A stretch of 17,651 nucleotides of DNA from Dehalococcoidia bacterium (lineage in GTDB: Bacteria > Chloroflexota > Dehalococcoidia > E44-bin15), in assembly GCA_030619615.1 (NCBI GenBank), contig JAUXBC010000010.1, positions 1 to 17,651 on the forward strand, given 5' to 3'. The position numbers and the translations under genes are program-made. Positions 6,810-14,118 of the stretch are shown here, in pieces. The notes beneath the pieces were generated by a model. It ran no database searches. It was given only the letters and a program-made list of their open reading frames with translations, and was not told the DNA's origin. The number at the start of each line of letters is the position of its first letter. Position 1 is the stretch's first letter.

Positions 6810-7573
6810 TCTATTTCCTTGTCGATGCGGCTTATGCTCCTTGCTTTGCCCGTGCCTTCCTCTACTTCCACTAAGACAGAATTAAGGATAACACATCCCT
6901 TGCCCACGGACAGGCGACGGGGAAGCTGAGTAAGAAACCTCTTGATTACTGCGTCGGTATCATCCCCGATCACCGAATCGAGGGGACCGGTCATGCCCAC
7001 ATCTGTGATAAAGGCTGTGCCCTTAGGGAGCAGACGAGCATCGATGGTGCCCACGTGGGTATGGGTTCCCAGCAAAGCGCTAACCCGACCGTCCAAATAC
7101 CAACCTAGGGCCACCTTCTCCGAGGTAGCCTCCCCATGAAAGTCGACGATAATCACAGAGGGCCTATCGGTAAGCTCCTCCAGAAGCTGATCTATGGTTC
7201 TGAAAGGGCAATCGAAGTTGCCCATAAAGGTGCGTCCCACAAGGTTAACCACCAAGGCCTCCCCCTTAATCAGATAGCCACGGCCAGGGACGCCCGGGGG
7301 ATAGTTTAGGGGGCGCAGGATGGCAAGGTCACCATCGAGAGCGGGAAGGATCTCCTTCTGGTCCCAGATATGGTTTCCTGAGGTGAGCACATCGACACCG
7401 GAATCAAGAAGCTCCCCCGCCGTCTCCTCGGTTAAGCCCAGCCCCCCGGCAGCATTCTCACTATTGGCGATGACCAGGTCGAGCTTGTATTCCTGGCGCA
7501 AGCCTGGAATCAGAGTGCGCACCGCCCTTCTGCCAGGCCTTCCTATTACATCGCCCACCATAAGGATTCGCAA
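6806..7573 (-). CDS. ymdB: YmdB-family metallophosphoesterase (TIGR00282), TTG start
   Basis: This 255-residue calcineurin-like phosphoesterase is of the YmdB family. Bacillus YmdB hydrolyses 2',3'-cyclic nucleotides and influences biofilm and sporulation decisions. The motifs are GDVIGRPG at 7-14, NSENAAGG at 37-44, GNHIWDQ at 66-72, DFHGEATSEK at 144-153, GTHTHVGTID at 169-178 and TDVGMTG at 190-196. Together these supply the di-metal site (Asp8, Glu39, Asn67, His146, His171, with His173 nearby). I place the start at TTG 7573 because it preserves the first beta strand (MRILMVGD) and has GGGAGA 5 nt upstream. The next ATG, four codons in, would cut the strand. It lies 9 nt after the rny stop, the classic rny-ymdB pairing, and overlaps the PHP gene by 4 bp. 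Confidence 0.95.
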   Translation of the reverse strand: MRILMVGDVIGRPGRRAVRTLIPGLRQEYKLDLVIANSENAAGGLGLTEETAGELLDSGVDVLTSGNHIWDQKEILPALDGDLAILRPLNYPPGVPGRGYLIKGEALVVNLVGRTFMGNFDCPFRTIDQLLEELTDRPSVIIVDFHGEATSEKVALGWYLDGRVSALLGTHTHVGTIDARLLPKGTAFITDVGMTGPLDSVIGDDTDAVIKRFLTQLPRRLSVGKGCVILNSVLVEVEEGTGKARSISRIDKEIE

Positions 7574-7582
7574 TGGCTCTCC

Positions 7583-9118
7583 CTATTTTGCGTAGTCTAC
7601 CGCCCTGGTCTCCCTGATAACCGTTACCTTTATCTGACCTGGGTACTCCAGAGTTTCCTCGATTTTCTTCACAATGTCTCGGGCAAGTCTCAATGCCTCG
7701 AGATCGTCTATCTCCGTAGGCTTAACCATGATCCGAATCTCACGACCCGCCTGGATGGCATAGCATTTCTCCACGCCGGGGAAGCTATTAGCCAGGGTCT
7801 CCAGGGACTCGAGGCGCTTCAGGTATTGTTCCAGGGACTCCCTTCTCGCCCCTGGCCTCCCTCCGCTGATGGCATCGGCGGCTGAGATGATAAAACCCAT
7901 CACGCTCATCGAACTGGTCTCGCCATGATGCTCAGCGATGGCGCCAACTACCTCGGCAGATCTGTCCCATTGGTTCACCAGGTCAGCACCGATCTGGGCG
8001 TGGGGTCCCTCCACCTGGAAATCCACCGCCTTGCCGATGTCGTGAAGCAGCCCCGCCTTCTTGGCCACATCGACCTTAGTTTCTAACTCCGAGGCCATCA
8101 CGCCCGCCAGGTGGGCCACCTCGATGCTGTGCAGGAGCACGTTCTGTCCATAGCTGAAGCGGTACTTGAGACGACCCAGAAGCTTGACCATCTCTGGGCG
8201 CAGCCCAGGCACCCCTACCTGGTATACGGCCTGTTCCCCTTCAGCCTGGATGCTCTCCTCAACCTCCTCCCTCGCCTTTTCCACCATCTCTTCAATGCGG
8301 GCAGGATGAATTCGACCATCGAGGATGAGCTTTTCTAAGGCGACCCGGGCGATCTCACGGCGCACCGGGTCGAAGCTGGAGATGGTCACTGCCTCCGGGG
8401 TATCATCGATAATCAGGTCGACACCGGTGGCATTCTCCAATGCCCTTATGTTGCGTCCCTCCCTGCCGATGAGGCGCCCCTTCATCTCATCGCCGGGCAG
8501 AGAAACCACCGAGACGGTGGTCTCCGAGACGACATCGGTAGCACAGCGCTGAATAGCCAAGGCAATGATCTCCCGAGCCCTCTCATTGGATTCCTCCTTC
8601 AACCGAGCCTCGACCTCCCGAAGGCGCCGACAGGCATCGTCGTGAACCTCGTCCTCCACCGCCTTAATCAGGCACTCCTTGGCCTCGGTGCTGGACATCC
8701 CGGAAACGAGCTCCAGACGCTGAATCTGCTTCCGCTTCAGCTCCTGAAGCTGATCCCGCAGGTTTTCTGCCTCCTTTTCTTTAGCGGCCAAGCCGTGGTC
8801 TCGCCGTTCGAAGGCCTCCGATTTTTTGTCGAGGTTCTCCTCCTTCTGGACGATCCGCCTTTCCTGCCGATGAAGCTCAGCACGCCGCTCTCGGTTTTCC
8901 ACCTCCGCTTGAGACTTGATCTTTATTGCCTCCTCTTTTGCCTCAAGGAGTGCTTCCTTATGCTTGGTCTTGGCATCGGCGAGGAGATCGGCAGCACGTT
9001 TCTCTGCGTCCCGAATCCTGCGACCTCTTAGTATTATCAGCAGCAGGGCAGCACCCAAAGCCCCCAAGCCAACTCCAGCCACCGCCGCTATTATCAAGCT
9101 CACAGACATTTCTGTCAT
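7583..9118 (-). CDS. rny: Ribonuclease Y
   Basis: This 511-residue protein has the full RNase Y architecture. There is an N-terminal transmembrane helix at about 5-30, a long charged coiled coil at about 35-190, a KH RNA-binding domain with GRLIGREGRNIR at 214-225, and an HD phosphohydrolase domain with HSIEVAHLAG at 330-339 and the catalytic His359-Asp360 pair (LLHDIGKA). A conserved C-terminal domain follows. It is a membrane-bound endoribonuclease that initiates mRNA decay in bacteria lacking or supplementing RNase E. The ATG has a strong GGGGAGGTGA site 5 nt upstream. It heads a leftward six-gene operon from its own near-consensus promoter. The length is normal and no key residue is missing. 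Confidence 0.97.
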   Translation of the reverse strand: MTEMSVSLIIAAVAGVGLGALGAALLLIILRGRRIRDAEKRAADLLADAKTKHKEALLEAKEEAIKIKSQAEVENRERRAELHRQERRIVQKEENLDKKSEAFERRDHGLAAKEKEAENLRDQLQELKRKQIQRLELVSGMSSTEAKECLIKAVEDEVHDDACRRLREVEARLKEESNERAREIIALAIQRCATDVVSETTVSVVSLPGDEMKGRLIGREGRNIRALENATGVDLIIDDTPEAVTISSFDPVRREIARVALEKLILDGRIHPARIEEMVEKAREEVEESIQAEGEQAVYQVGVPGLRPEMVKLLGRLKYRFSYGQNVLLHSIEVAHLAGVMASELETKVDVAKKAGLLHDIGKAVDFQVEGPHAQIGADLVNQWDRSAEVVGAIAEHHGETSSMSVMGFIISAADAISGGRPGARRESLEQYLKRLESLETLANSFPGVEKCYAIQAGREIRIMVKPTEIDDLEALRLARDIVKKIEETLEYPGQIKVTVIRETRAVDYAK

Positions 9119-9183
9119 TTCTCACCTCCCCTTTCGTCTGGAGCTTTCCAGATTAGATAAGACTTTCGGTAGATTATTGCCAT

Positions 9184-9212
9184 ATTAAACTCTTTCTCTA
9201 CCTCTATGTCAA
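9184..9212 (-). promoter_or_regulatory. Near-consensus promoter of rny operon
   Basis: Reading leftward, the -35 is TTGACA (9212-9207, 6/6), the spacer is 17 bp and the -10 is TTTAAT (9189-9184, 5/6). The predicted start is near 9177, a 58-nt leader before rny. The -35 starts 11 bp after the recX stop, so rny is uncoupled from recA-recX. Confidence 0.7.
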
Positions 9213-9223
9213 GCTAAAGAAAG

Positions 9224-9844
9224 CTAATCTCTCTCCTCCCAAAGCCGCTCGATAGCGCGGCCAATCACCTCGTAGCTGAAGCCGCGTCTCCTAAGAAAAG
9301 GGCCGAGCTTTCGCTTAAAGGTGTCATGGTCTTCTCTTGCTAGAAGGTGCACCCTCCTCTGGGCTGCCCTGTAGGCGCTTTCCTCCTCGTCAATTCCCTC
9401 CAGGACATCGCCAACCAGCTCTAGGTCAACCCCTTTGCGCCTAAGCTCCAGCTTAAGCAACCTCCTGCTGCGGGGGCTAAAGGACTCCCGATCCTCCCTC
9501 CAAAATTGAGCGAAGGCGGCATCGTCGATCATCCCTCTCGCTTTCAACTGAAGGAGAACCCTGTCAATAGTTTCCCCTTCAAATCCTCTCCTGAGCCGCG
9601 TTCTTATCTCCGCTTCGCTGCGGGGACGATAGCTGAGAAAGCGAAGCGCTGTGTTAAGGCACTTTTTAAAGAGGTCAGCCCTCTCCAGTTCCTCTATTTG
9701 GGAATCGGTTAGCGCCTGCCCTAAATGAAGACCCCGCTCCCCGACCACCTCGATCCCCAGGCTGAAGGCGAAGGCTCCATCGAGGAAGACATTGACCCGA
9801 TCCCTTCTCCTCTTTTGAGCCTCAATGGCAGTTATCGTCCTCAT
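9224..9844 (-). CDS. recX: RecA regulatory protein RecX
   Basis: This 206-residue RecX protein binds inside the RecA filament groove and limits its extension. The N-terminal beta hairpin (ITAIEAQKRRRDRVNVFLDG) is followed by three-helix repeats, with the RecX hallmark RFLSYRPRSEAEIRTRL near residues 69-85 and a second repeat containing GMIDDAAFAQFW. I chose the ATG at 9844 because the family normally begins just before the KIT/TIT segment. An ATG at 9847 and a GTG at 9856 are in frame, but the GTG abuts the terminator U-tract. No good ribosome binding site is visible (only AGG next to the ATGs), so translation is probably weak. recX lies directly behind the recA terminator, so expression depends on read-through, as described for E. 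coli recA-recX. Confidence 0.92.
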   Translation of the reverse strand: MRTITAIEAQKRRRDRVNVFLDGAFAFSLGIEVVGERGLHLGQALTDSQIEELERADLFKKCLNTALRFLSYRPRSEAEIRTRLRRGFEGETIDRVLLQLKARGMIDDAAFAQFWREDRESFSPRSRRLLKLELRRKGVDLELVGDVLEGIDEEESAYRAAQRRVHLLAREDHDTFKRKLGPFLRRRGFSYEVIGRAIERLWEERD

Positions 9845-9856
9845 CATCCTAAACAC

Positions 9857-9889
9857 AAAAAGGCTGGACCGAAAAATCCCAGCCTTTTT
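9857..9889 (-). terminator. Intrinsic terminator between recA and recX
   Basis: An 11-bp perfect stem (AAAAAGGCTGG at 9857-9867 with CCAGCCTTTTT at 9879-9889) surrounds an 11-nt loop. Leftward it ends in a T-rich tract, 21 nt after the recA stop and 12 nt before the chosen recX start. The A/T arms make it nearly symmetrical, but no rightward gene needs it. It probably attenuates recX. Confidence 0.85.
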
Positions 9890-9910
9890 TCGCTGCGGGG
9901 CAGGGCTTAT

Positions 9911-10933
9911 TTAATACGCCGCTTCGCTATCAGTGAGGCTTTGAGGGATGAAAACCTTGGCCCGAATCTGCCTCTCTATCTCCTGAGCGCTCTCCCTATG
10001 CTGCCTCAAGTAGTCTTTGGCGTTCTCCCTCCCTTGACCAAGGCGGGTCTCGCCAAAGGAGTAAAAGGCACCCACCTTCTTCACCAATCCAATCTCCACC
10101 CCCAGATCGAGGAGGCTGCCCTCCTTGCTTATCCCGGTGTCGAACATTATGTCAAACTCAGCGCTCTTGAAGGGAGGAGCCACCTTATTCTTCACCACCT
10201 TGGCTCTCACCCTGCTCCCCACCGTCTCCTCTCCCCTCTTTATCGCCTCCACCCTCCTCAGATCGATCCTCACCGAGCTATAGAACTTAAGCGCCCTCCC
10301 CCCCGGGGTCACCTCAGGATTGCCGAAGAAGATCCCCACCTTCTCCCGCAATTGATTGATGAACACCACAGCGGTATGCGACCTGTGGATAGCACCTGCC
10401 AGCTTTCTCAGCGCTTGGGACATCAGCCGAGCCTGGAGCCCGATGTGGGCCTCCCCCATCTCCCCCTCAAGCTCCGCCCTAGGAACAAGGGCGGCCACGC
10501 TATCGATGACCACCACATCTACCGCCCCGCTTCTCACCAATGCCTCTGCAATCTCCAGAGCCTGCTCCCCTGTGTCTGGCTGGGATATAAGTAGGTCATC
10601 CACTTTAACACCGCAGTTGGCGGCATAGCTGGGGTCGAGGGCATGCTCCACATCGATAAAGGCTGCCATACCACCGCCATTCTGGGCCTCGGCAATGATA
10701 TGAAGCGCCAGGGTCGATTTCCCCGTCATCTCCGGCCCGAAGATCTCGGTGACCCGACCCCGAGGAATGCCTCCAACACCGAGGGCGAGGTCTAAAGAGA
10801 GGGAGCCTGTGGAGATGCAATCCACCGCCATCCTGACCGATGCCTCCCCCAACCTTATGATCGAGCCCTTGCCGAACTGTTTCTCAATCTGGCTTATCGC
10901 CAGCTCGAGGGCCTTCTCCTTCTCTGTGACCAT
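9911..10933 (-). CDS. recA: RecA recombinase, unusual Walker A
   Basis: This 340-residue RecA is the ATP-dependent strand-exchange protein and SOS co-protease. The domains are an N-terminal helix (4-20) for filament contacts and the ATPase core, with Walker A GPEMTGKST at 66-74, catalytic Glu96 in IDVEHALDP, and Walker B VVVIDS at 140-145. Loop L1 lies near EGEMGEAHIG (156-165), loop L2 near GNPEVTPGGRALKF (204-217), and the usual C-terminal domain follows. Walker A is normally GPESSGKTT; here Ser-Ser is Met-Thr and the final Thr pair is Ser-Thr, still within GxxxxGK[ST]. The acidic C-terminal tail is short (TDSEAAY). The ATG has AGGGGG upstream. It is transcribed from its own promoter overlapping the end of nadE. 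I see no recognisable SOS box, but LexA sites vary between phyla. Confidence 0.98.
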   Translation of the reverse strand: MVTEKEKALELAISQIEKQFGKGSIIRLGEASVRMAVDCISTGSLSLDLALGVGGIPRGRVTEIFGPEMTGKSTLALHIIAEAQNGGGMAAFIDVEHALDPSYAANCGVKVDDLLISQPDTGEQALEIAEALVRSGAVDVVVIDSVAALVPRAELEGEMGEAHIGLQARLMSQALRKLAGAIHRSHTAVVFINQLREKVGIFFGNPEVTPGGRALKFYSSVRIDLRRVEAIKRGEETVGSRVRAKVVKNKVAPPFKSAEFDIMFDTGISKEGSLLDLGVEIGLVKKVGAFYSFGETRLGQGRENAKDYLRQHRESAQEIERQIRAKVFIPQSLTDSEAAY

Positions 10934-10973
10934 CTCGCCCCCTGGGTGTCAAAGAAGTCGACGATACTAAGGT

Positions 10974-11002
10974 ATAATAACACAGTGATTTCGTTAAGAC
11001 AA
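10974..11002 (-). promoter_or_regulatory. recA promoter overlapping the nadE stop
   Basis: Reading leftward, the -35 is TTGTCT (11002-10997, 4/6), the spacer is 17 bp and the -10 is TATTAT (10979-10974, 5/6). The predicted start near 10967 gives a 34-nt leader. The -35 coincides with the last two sense codons of nadE (Leu-Ser), so the promoter is embedded in the upstream gene's end. Confidence 0.6.
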
Positions 11003-11743
11003 GGGGTAAAGGGGGGGGATTGCAGGGGTGGCTCTCTTGTGGGCGCTCCTTTCCATCATGGCATCAACCCTTTTCCTTATCTCCTCCCCCGCCTCCCCTG
11101 TGGTAAGGTAACGGTCAAGCTCCTCATAGGTTATCCCCATCTCCCCCTCGTCGGTTTGACCGGCCCAGAGACCCGCTGAGGGCGGCTTTTCCACGATCTC
11201 CTTAGGGATGCCCAGATGGACTGCCAGCTCCCGAACCTGGCTTTTCACCAGGTTCCCCAGGGGTAGGATGTCCACACCGCCATCGCCATATTTGGTGAAG
11301 TAGCCAACGGCGATCTCGCTCCTATTTCCGGTGCCTATGACCAGATAGTTAAGCCGATTGGCCAGGTAGTATAGGGTGATCATCCTCAGCCTGACCTTCA
11401 TATTAGCTTCAGCCAGTATTTTGGTGGCAGGATCATACTCGCCGCTGGGCAATGCCTTCAACAGTGAGTCGAACGCCCCTTCTAGGGTGATAGTCTCGGT
11501 GGAAATTTGGAATTTCCGGGCAACAGTCTGGGCATGCTCGATATCGGTTTTGCTGCTGTAGCAGGGCATGATCACCCCCAGAGACCCATCAGGGAGGGCG
11601 CGCTTACATAATACACCAACCACCGAGGAGTCGAGGCCACCGCTCAAGCCAAAGACCACCCCCTTGCACCTTGCCCCTGCCACCCGCTCCCTTATCCAGG
11701 CGACGATTTTCTCAGCCAGCTCTTCCATAGGTGAAACTTGCAT
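10994..11743 (-). CDS. nadE: NH3-dependent NAD+ synthetase
   Basis: This 249-residue NadE converts deamido-NAD, ATP and ammonia to NAD+. It is the short ammonia-dependent form without a glutaminase domain. The motifs are the PP-loop FGLSGGLDSS at 31-40, GTGNRSE at 137-143, KYGDGGVDI at 151-159, and the deamido-NAD-binding KPPSAGLWAGQTDE at 186-199. I place the start at ATG 11743. A TTG at 11782 would add 13 residues, but it lies at the -35 box of the best promoter, and the added residues match nothing I know. From that promoter the leader is only about 8 nt with no Shine-Dalgarno sequence. The C-terminal coding region contains a C8 run (11011-11018), so small C-terminal frame errors are possible. 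Divergent from an ABC exporter. Confidence 0.93.
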   Translation of the reverse strand: MQVSPMEELAEKIVAWIRERVAGARCKGVVFGLSGGLDSSVVGVLCKRALPDGSLGVIMPCYSSKTDIEHAQTVARKFQISTETITLEGAFDSLLKALPSGEYDPATKILAEANMKVRLRMITLYYLANRLNYLVIGTGNRSEIAVGYFTKYGDGGVDILPLGNLVKSQVRELAVHLGIPKEIVEKPPSAGLWAGQTDEGEMGITYEELDRYLTTGEAGEEIRKRVDAMMERSAHKRATPAIPPLYPLS

Positions 11744-11766
11744 CTTCAGACTATCTGAAGTATACT
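11738..11766 (+). promoter_or_regulatory. Candidate promoter of ABC exporter operon
   Basis: The -35 is TTGCAT (11738-11743, 3/6), the spacer is 17 bp and the -10 is TATACT (11761-11766, 5/6). The predicted start near 11773 leaves a leader of about 28 nt. The -10 is part of the palindromic AGTATACT shared with the nadE promoter. The weak -35 suggests low basal activity or an activator. Confidence 0.35.
11744..11760. promoter_or_regulatory. 17-bp perfect palindrome, candidate shared operator
   Basis: CTTCAGACTATCTGAAG has 7-bp perfect arms around CTA. Leftward it covers the predicted nadE start site between the -10 and the ATG. Rightward it exactly fills the 17-bp spacer of the candidate ABC-operon promoter. 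One bound repressor could block both. No matching regulator family is recognised. Confidence 0.55.
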
Positions 11767-11787
11767 CCCCGATGGCTATCAAGTCAA
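11759..11787 (-). promoter_or_regulatory. nadE promoter, near consensus, very short leader
   Basis: Reading leftward, the -35 is TTGACT (11787-11782, 5/6), the spacer is 17 bp and the -10 is TATACT (11764-11759, 5/6). The predicted start is near 11752, about 8 nt before the ATG at 11743. This promoter rules out the upstream TTG as the translation start. Confidence 0.6.
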
Positions 11788-11800
11788 AGGGCTAAGGGTA

Positions 11801-12901
11801 ATGGACACCACTCTTCTCATCATTCTTGTTGTCGCTATCGTTGTCGTCATAATTCTGCGCGTTATGTTGCGGTCCTTCAGGCAGCGGCAAGCGGGGCGAC
11901 GGAGGGGTGAAACCTGGGAGAGAGGCGAAGAGGCGCCTCTATTGGAGAAGACGACTCCGATAGCAGTGGTCGTCCCACGGGAAGCCAAGCCCCAGGTCGA
12001 AAAAGACGAAAAAGCGGTTGAAATATCCCGTGTGTATAAATCCTTTGGGGGCAATGAGGTTGTTAAGGATGTCTCCTTCACGATAGCGCCGGGCGAGGTC
12101 TTCGGCCTGGTGGGACCCAATGGCGCTGGCAAGACCACAACCATAAGGATGCTCATGGACATCATAAAACCGGACTCCGGGGAGATAAGAGTCTTTGGCC
12201 AGCCCCTGGGGGAGGAAACCAAGAACAGGATCGGCTATCTTCCCGAGGAGAGGGGACTTTACCAAAAGATGAGGGTCTCCGATTCCATGGTCTACCTGGC
12301 CAGCCTGAAGAATGTTGAATCCAGGATAGCCAGTGGCAGGGCAGAGGAGCTTCTGAGGCAGGTGGATATGCTGCCCCACAAAGGGAAGAAAATAAACGAG
12401 CTCAGCCGGGGCATGGGGCAGATCATCCAGTTCCTGGTCACCATCATTCATGACCCGGAGCTAATAATTCTTGACGAGCCCTTCGCCGGCCTCGATCCGG
12501 TGAACAGGAAGCTCTTGAAGGACATCGTCCTCGAGCTTAAGGGGCAGGGAAAGGCGGTCATCCTCAGCACCCATATGATGAACGAGGTGGAGGAGATGTG
12601 CGACCGAATCCTGATGATCGACAAGGGTCACACCGTCCTCTATGGGGAGTTGGCGGAGATAAAATGGCGCTACCGGAACAACTCTGTATTTGTGGAGTGC
12701 GAGGGCGCCATCGGCCAAATAGATGGGGTGGTGGGGAGAAAGGAGCATGGCAAGTATGTGGAACTATTTCTGGATGGCGAGACTCCCCCACAGAGGGTAT
12801 TGAGCCAGCTGGTGGAAAAGGGGGTCAGGGTTAATCGCTTCGAGGTTTCCACCCCATCGCTAAACGAGGTCTTCCTTCAGGTTGTGGGGAAGGAGCAATG
12901 A
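11801..12901 (+). CDS. ABC exporter ATPase (NatA/YhaQ type) with N-terminal membrane anchor
   Basis: This 366-residue ABC ATPase carries Walker A GPNGAGKTT at 105-113, Q-loop region GYLPEERGLY at 145-154, signature LSRGMGQ at 201-207, Walker B LIILDEP at 221-227, D-loop GLDP at 230-233 and H-loop His258. The DEPFAGLDPVN run is typical of NatA/YhaQ proteins pairing with ABC-2 permeases. Unusually, residues 4-23 form a strongly hydrophobic helix followed by an Arg-rich stretch (24-41) and a linker to about 70. The ATPase proper starts near residue 72, where relatives normally begin. There is no internal Met between 23 and 115 to offer a shorter start, and the ATG has AAGGG just upstream. Thus the NBD appears tethered to the membrane. 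Its stop overlaps the permease ATG (ATGA), so the pair is translationally coupled. The substrate is unknown; sodium, drug or peptide export are family possibilities. Confidence 0.9.
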   Translation: MDTTLLIILVVAIVVVIILRVMLRSFRQRQAGRRRGETWERGEEAPLLEKTTPIAVVVPREAKPQVEKDEKAVEISRVYKSFGGNEVVKDVSFTIAPGEVFGLVGPNGAGKTTTIRMLMDIIKPDSGEIRVFGQPLGEETKNRIGYLPEERGLYQKMRVSDSMVYLASLKNVESRIASGRAEELLRQVDMLPHKGKKINELSRGMGQIIQFLVTIIHDPELIILDEPFAGLDPVNRKLLKDIVLELKGQGKAVILSTHMMNEVEEMCDRILMIDKGHTVLYGELAEIKWRYRNNSVFVECEGAIGQIDGVVGRKEHGKYVELFLDGETPPQRVLSQLVEKGVRVNRFEVSTPSLNEVFLQVVGKEQ

Positions 12902-14118
12902 AGAAGACCTGGATCATCGCCAGACACGAGTTTGCCACCACCATAAGGAGAATATCCTATATCCTGCTCACCATAAGCTTCCCCCTGCTGGGGCTTCTGG
13001 GGATACTCATCTATCAGGGGGTGACGCAGTGGGGCGGTGAAGGCCCTCCCCCAGAGGAACTGAAGATCGGCTATGTGGATGAGACCGGCCTTTTCAACGA
13101 TTATACCAACCCAGACGGTGTTATTTTTACGCTCTATGATACGGAAGAGGACGCACTTGAGGCGCTGTTTCAAGAGGATGTCAACGAGTATTTTGTTATC
13201 CCTGATGACTATCTGGCAACAGGACTTATCAGCAGATATACCACGAAGAGGGAACTGGAACTGCCACGTGTTACTATGGCGCTAGTGGAAGACTTTCTTG
13301 TCGCCAACCTCCTCGCCGGGGAGGTCAGCGATGACGTTCTGAAGCGGGCGCAGACGCCGCTGCTGCCGATTTCCACTAGACTGGACCCAGAAACGGGGGA
13401 GGTCATACCCCCAGAGAGCGAATTCGCCGCCTTTGGCATGCCCTATATCTTTGCCCTGCTATTCATGATCTCCCTGTTCTCCGCCTCGGGTTTTTTGCTT
13501 CAGGGGGTTAGCGAGGAGAAGGAGAACCGGCTTATTGAAATCCTGTTGTCCTCGGTCTCAGCAAGGCAACTCTTGAGCGGGAAGGTGCTTGGGCTCGGTG
13601 CCGCCGGGCTTTTACAGATCGTGGTCTGGTTTGCCACAGCGGTGATCTTCGCCGCCATCGCATCAGCCACCATCCTCCCCCTCGCCGGGCTCACCATCCC
13701 CATCGGCCTCATCGTCTTCGGCATTATCTACTTCATCCTCGGCTATCTCCTCTTCGCTATAGTGATGGCCGGCCTCGGCTCCATCGGCTCGACCGCCAGA
13801 GAGAGCAGCCAGTGGACAATGATCGTCGTCCTGCCAGCAGTAATCCCCATAATGCTCATTGGCCTGTTCATCGCCAACCCCAATCATGTGGTCTTCACTA
13901 TCCTCACCCTCTTCCCTCCCACTGCCCCAGTGACGGCGATAATGAGGCTCAGCATCGCCTCACTCCCCACATGGGAACTCCTGCTTAGCTTCGCTATCCT
14001 AATCGCCTCGATTATTGGGGCAATGTGGCTAGCATCAAGGGTCTTCCGCACATTCCTGCTGATGTATGGCAAAAGGCCCAGCCTGGGGGAGATCCGGAGA
14101 TATATCAGGGAGGGCTAG
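12898..14118 (+). CDS. ABC-2 type exporter permease (NatB/YhaP type)
   Basis: This 406-residue membrane protein has the ABC-2/NatB plan. It has an N-terminal cytoplasmic stretch, TM1 at about 20-40, a large extracytoplasmic domain (about 42-179), then TM helices near 180-201, 228-256, 262-290, 305-326 and 360-382. The cytoplasmic loop EEKENRLIEILLSSVS at 207-222, following TM2, is the hallmark that couples to the ATPase. With the overlapping upstream ATPase it should form a homodimeric-permease exporter. Family members export Na+, bacitracin-like drugs, lipids or peptides; nothing here identifies the cargo. The last codons overlap the glnA stop, both genes ending inside a CTAG, and no terminator separates them. 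Confidence 0.92.
   Translation: MKKTWIIARHEFATTIRRISYILLTISFPLLGLLGILIYQGVTQWGGEGPPPEELKIGYVDETGLFNDYTNPDGVIFTLYDTEEDALEALFQEDVNEYFVIPDDYLATGLISRYTTKRELELPRVTMALVEDFLVANLLAGEVSDDVLKRAQTPLLPISTRLDPETGEVIPPESEFAAFGMPYIFALLFMISLFSASGFLLQGVSEEKENRLIEILLSSVSARQLLSGKVLGLGAAGLLQIVVWFATAVIFAAIASATILPLAGLTIPIGLIVFGIIYFILGYLLFAIVMAGLGSIGSTARESSQWTMIVVLPAVIPIMLIGLFIANPNHVVFTILTLFPPTAPVTAIMRLSIASLPTWELLLSFAILIASIIGAMWLASRVFRTFLLMYGKRPSLGEIRRYIREG

Noticed and set aside
9725..10594. Long rightward open frame of 289 codons opposite recX/recA
   Set aside because: It is the antisense of strongly conserved genes, is Pro/Leu/His-rich, spans the terminator and has no recognisable domain or ribosome binding site.
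11011..11018. C8/G8 homopolymer in the nadE 3' end as a frameshift or phase-variation site
   Set aside because: The frame stays open to a sensible C-terminus and the stop fits the recA promoter layout; a single short run near the end is not evidence of switching.
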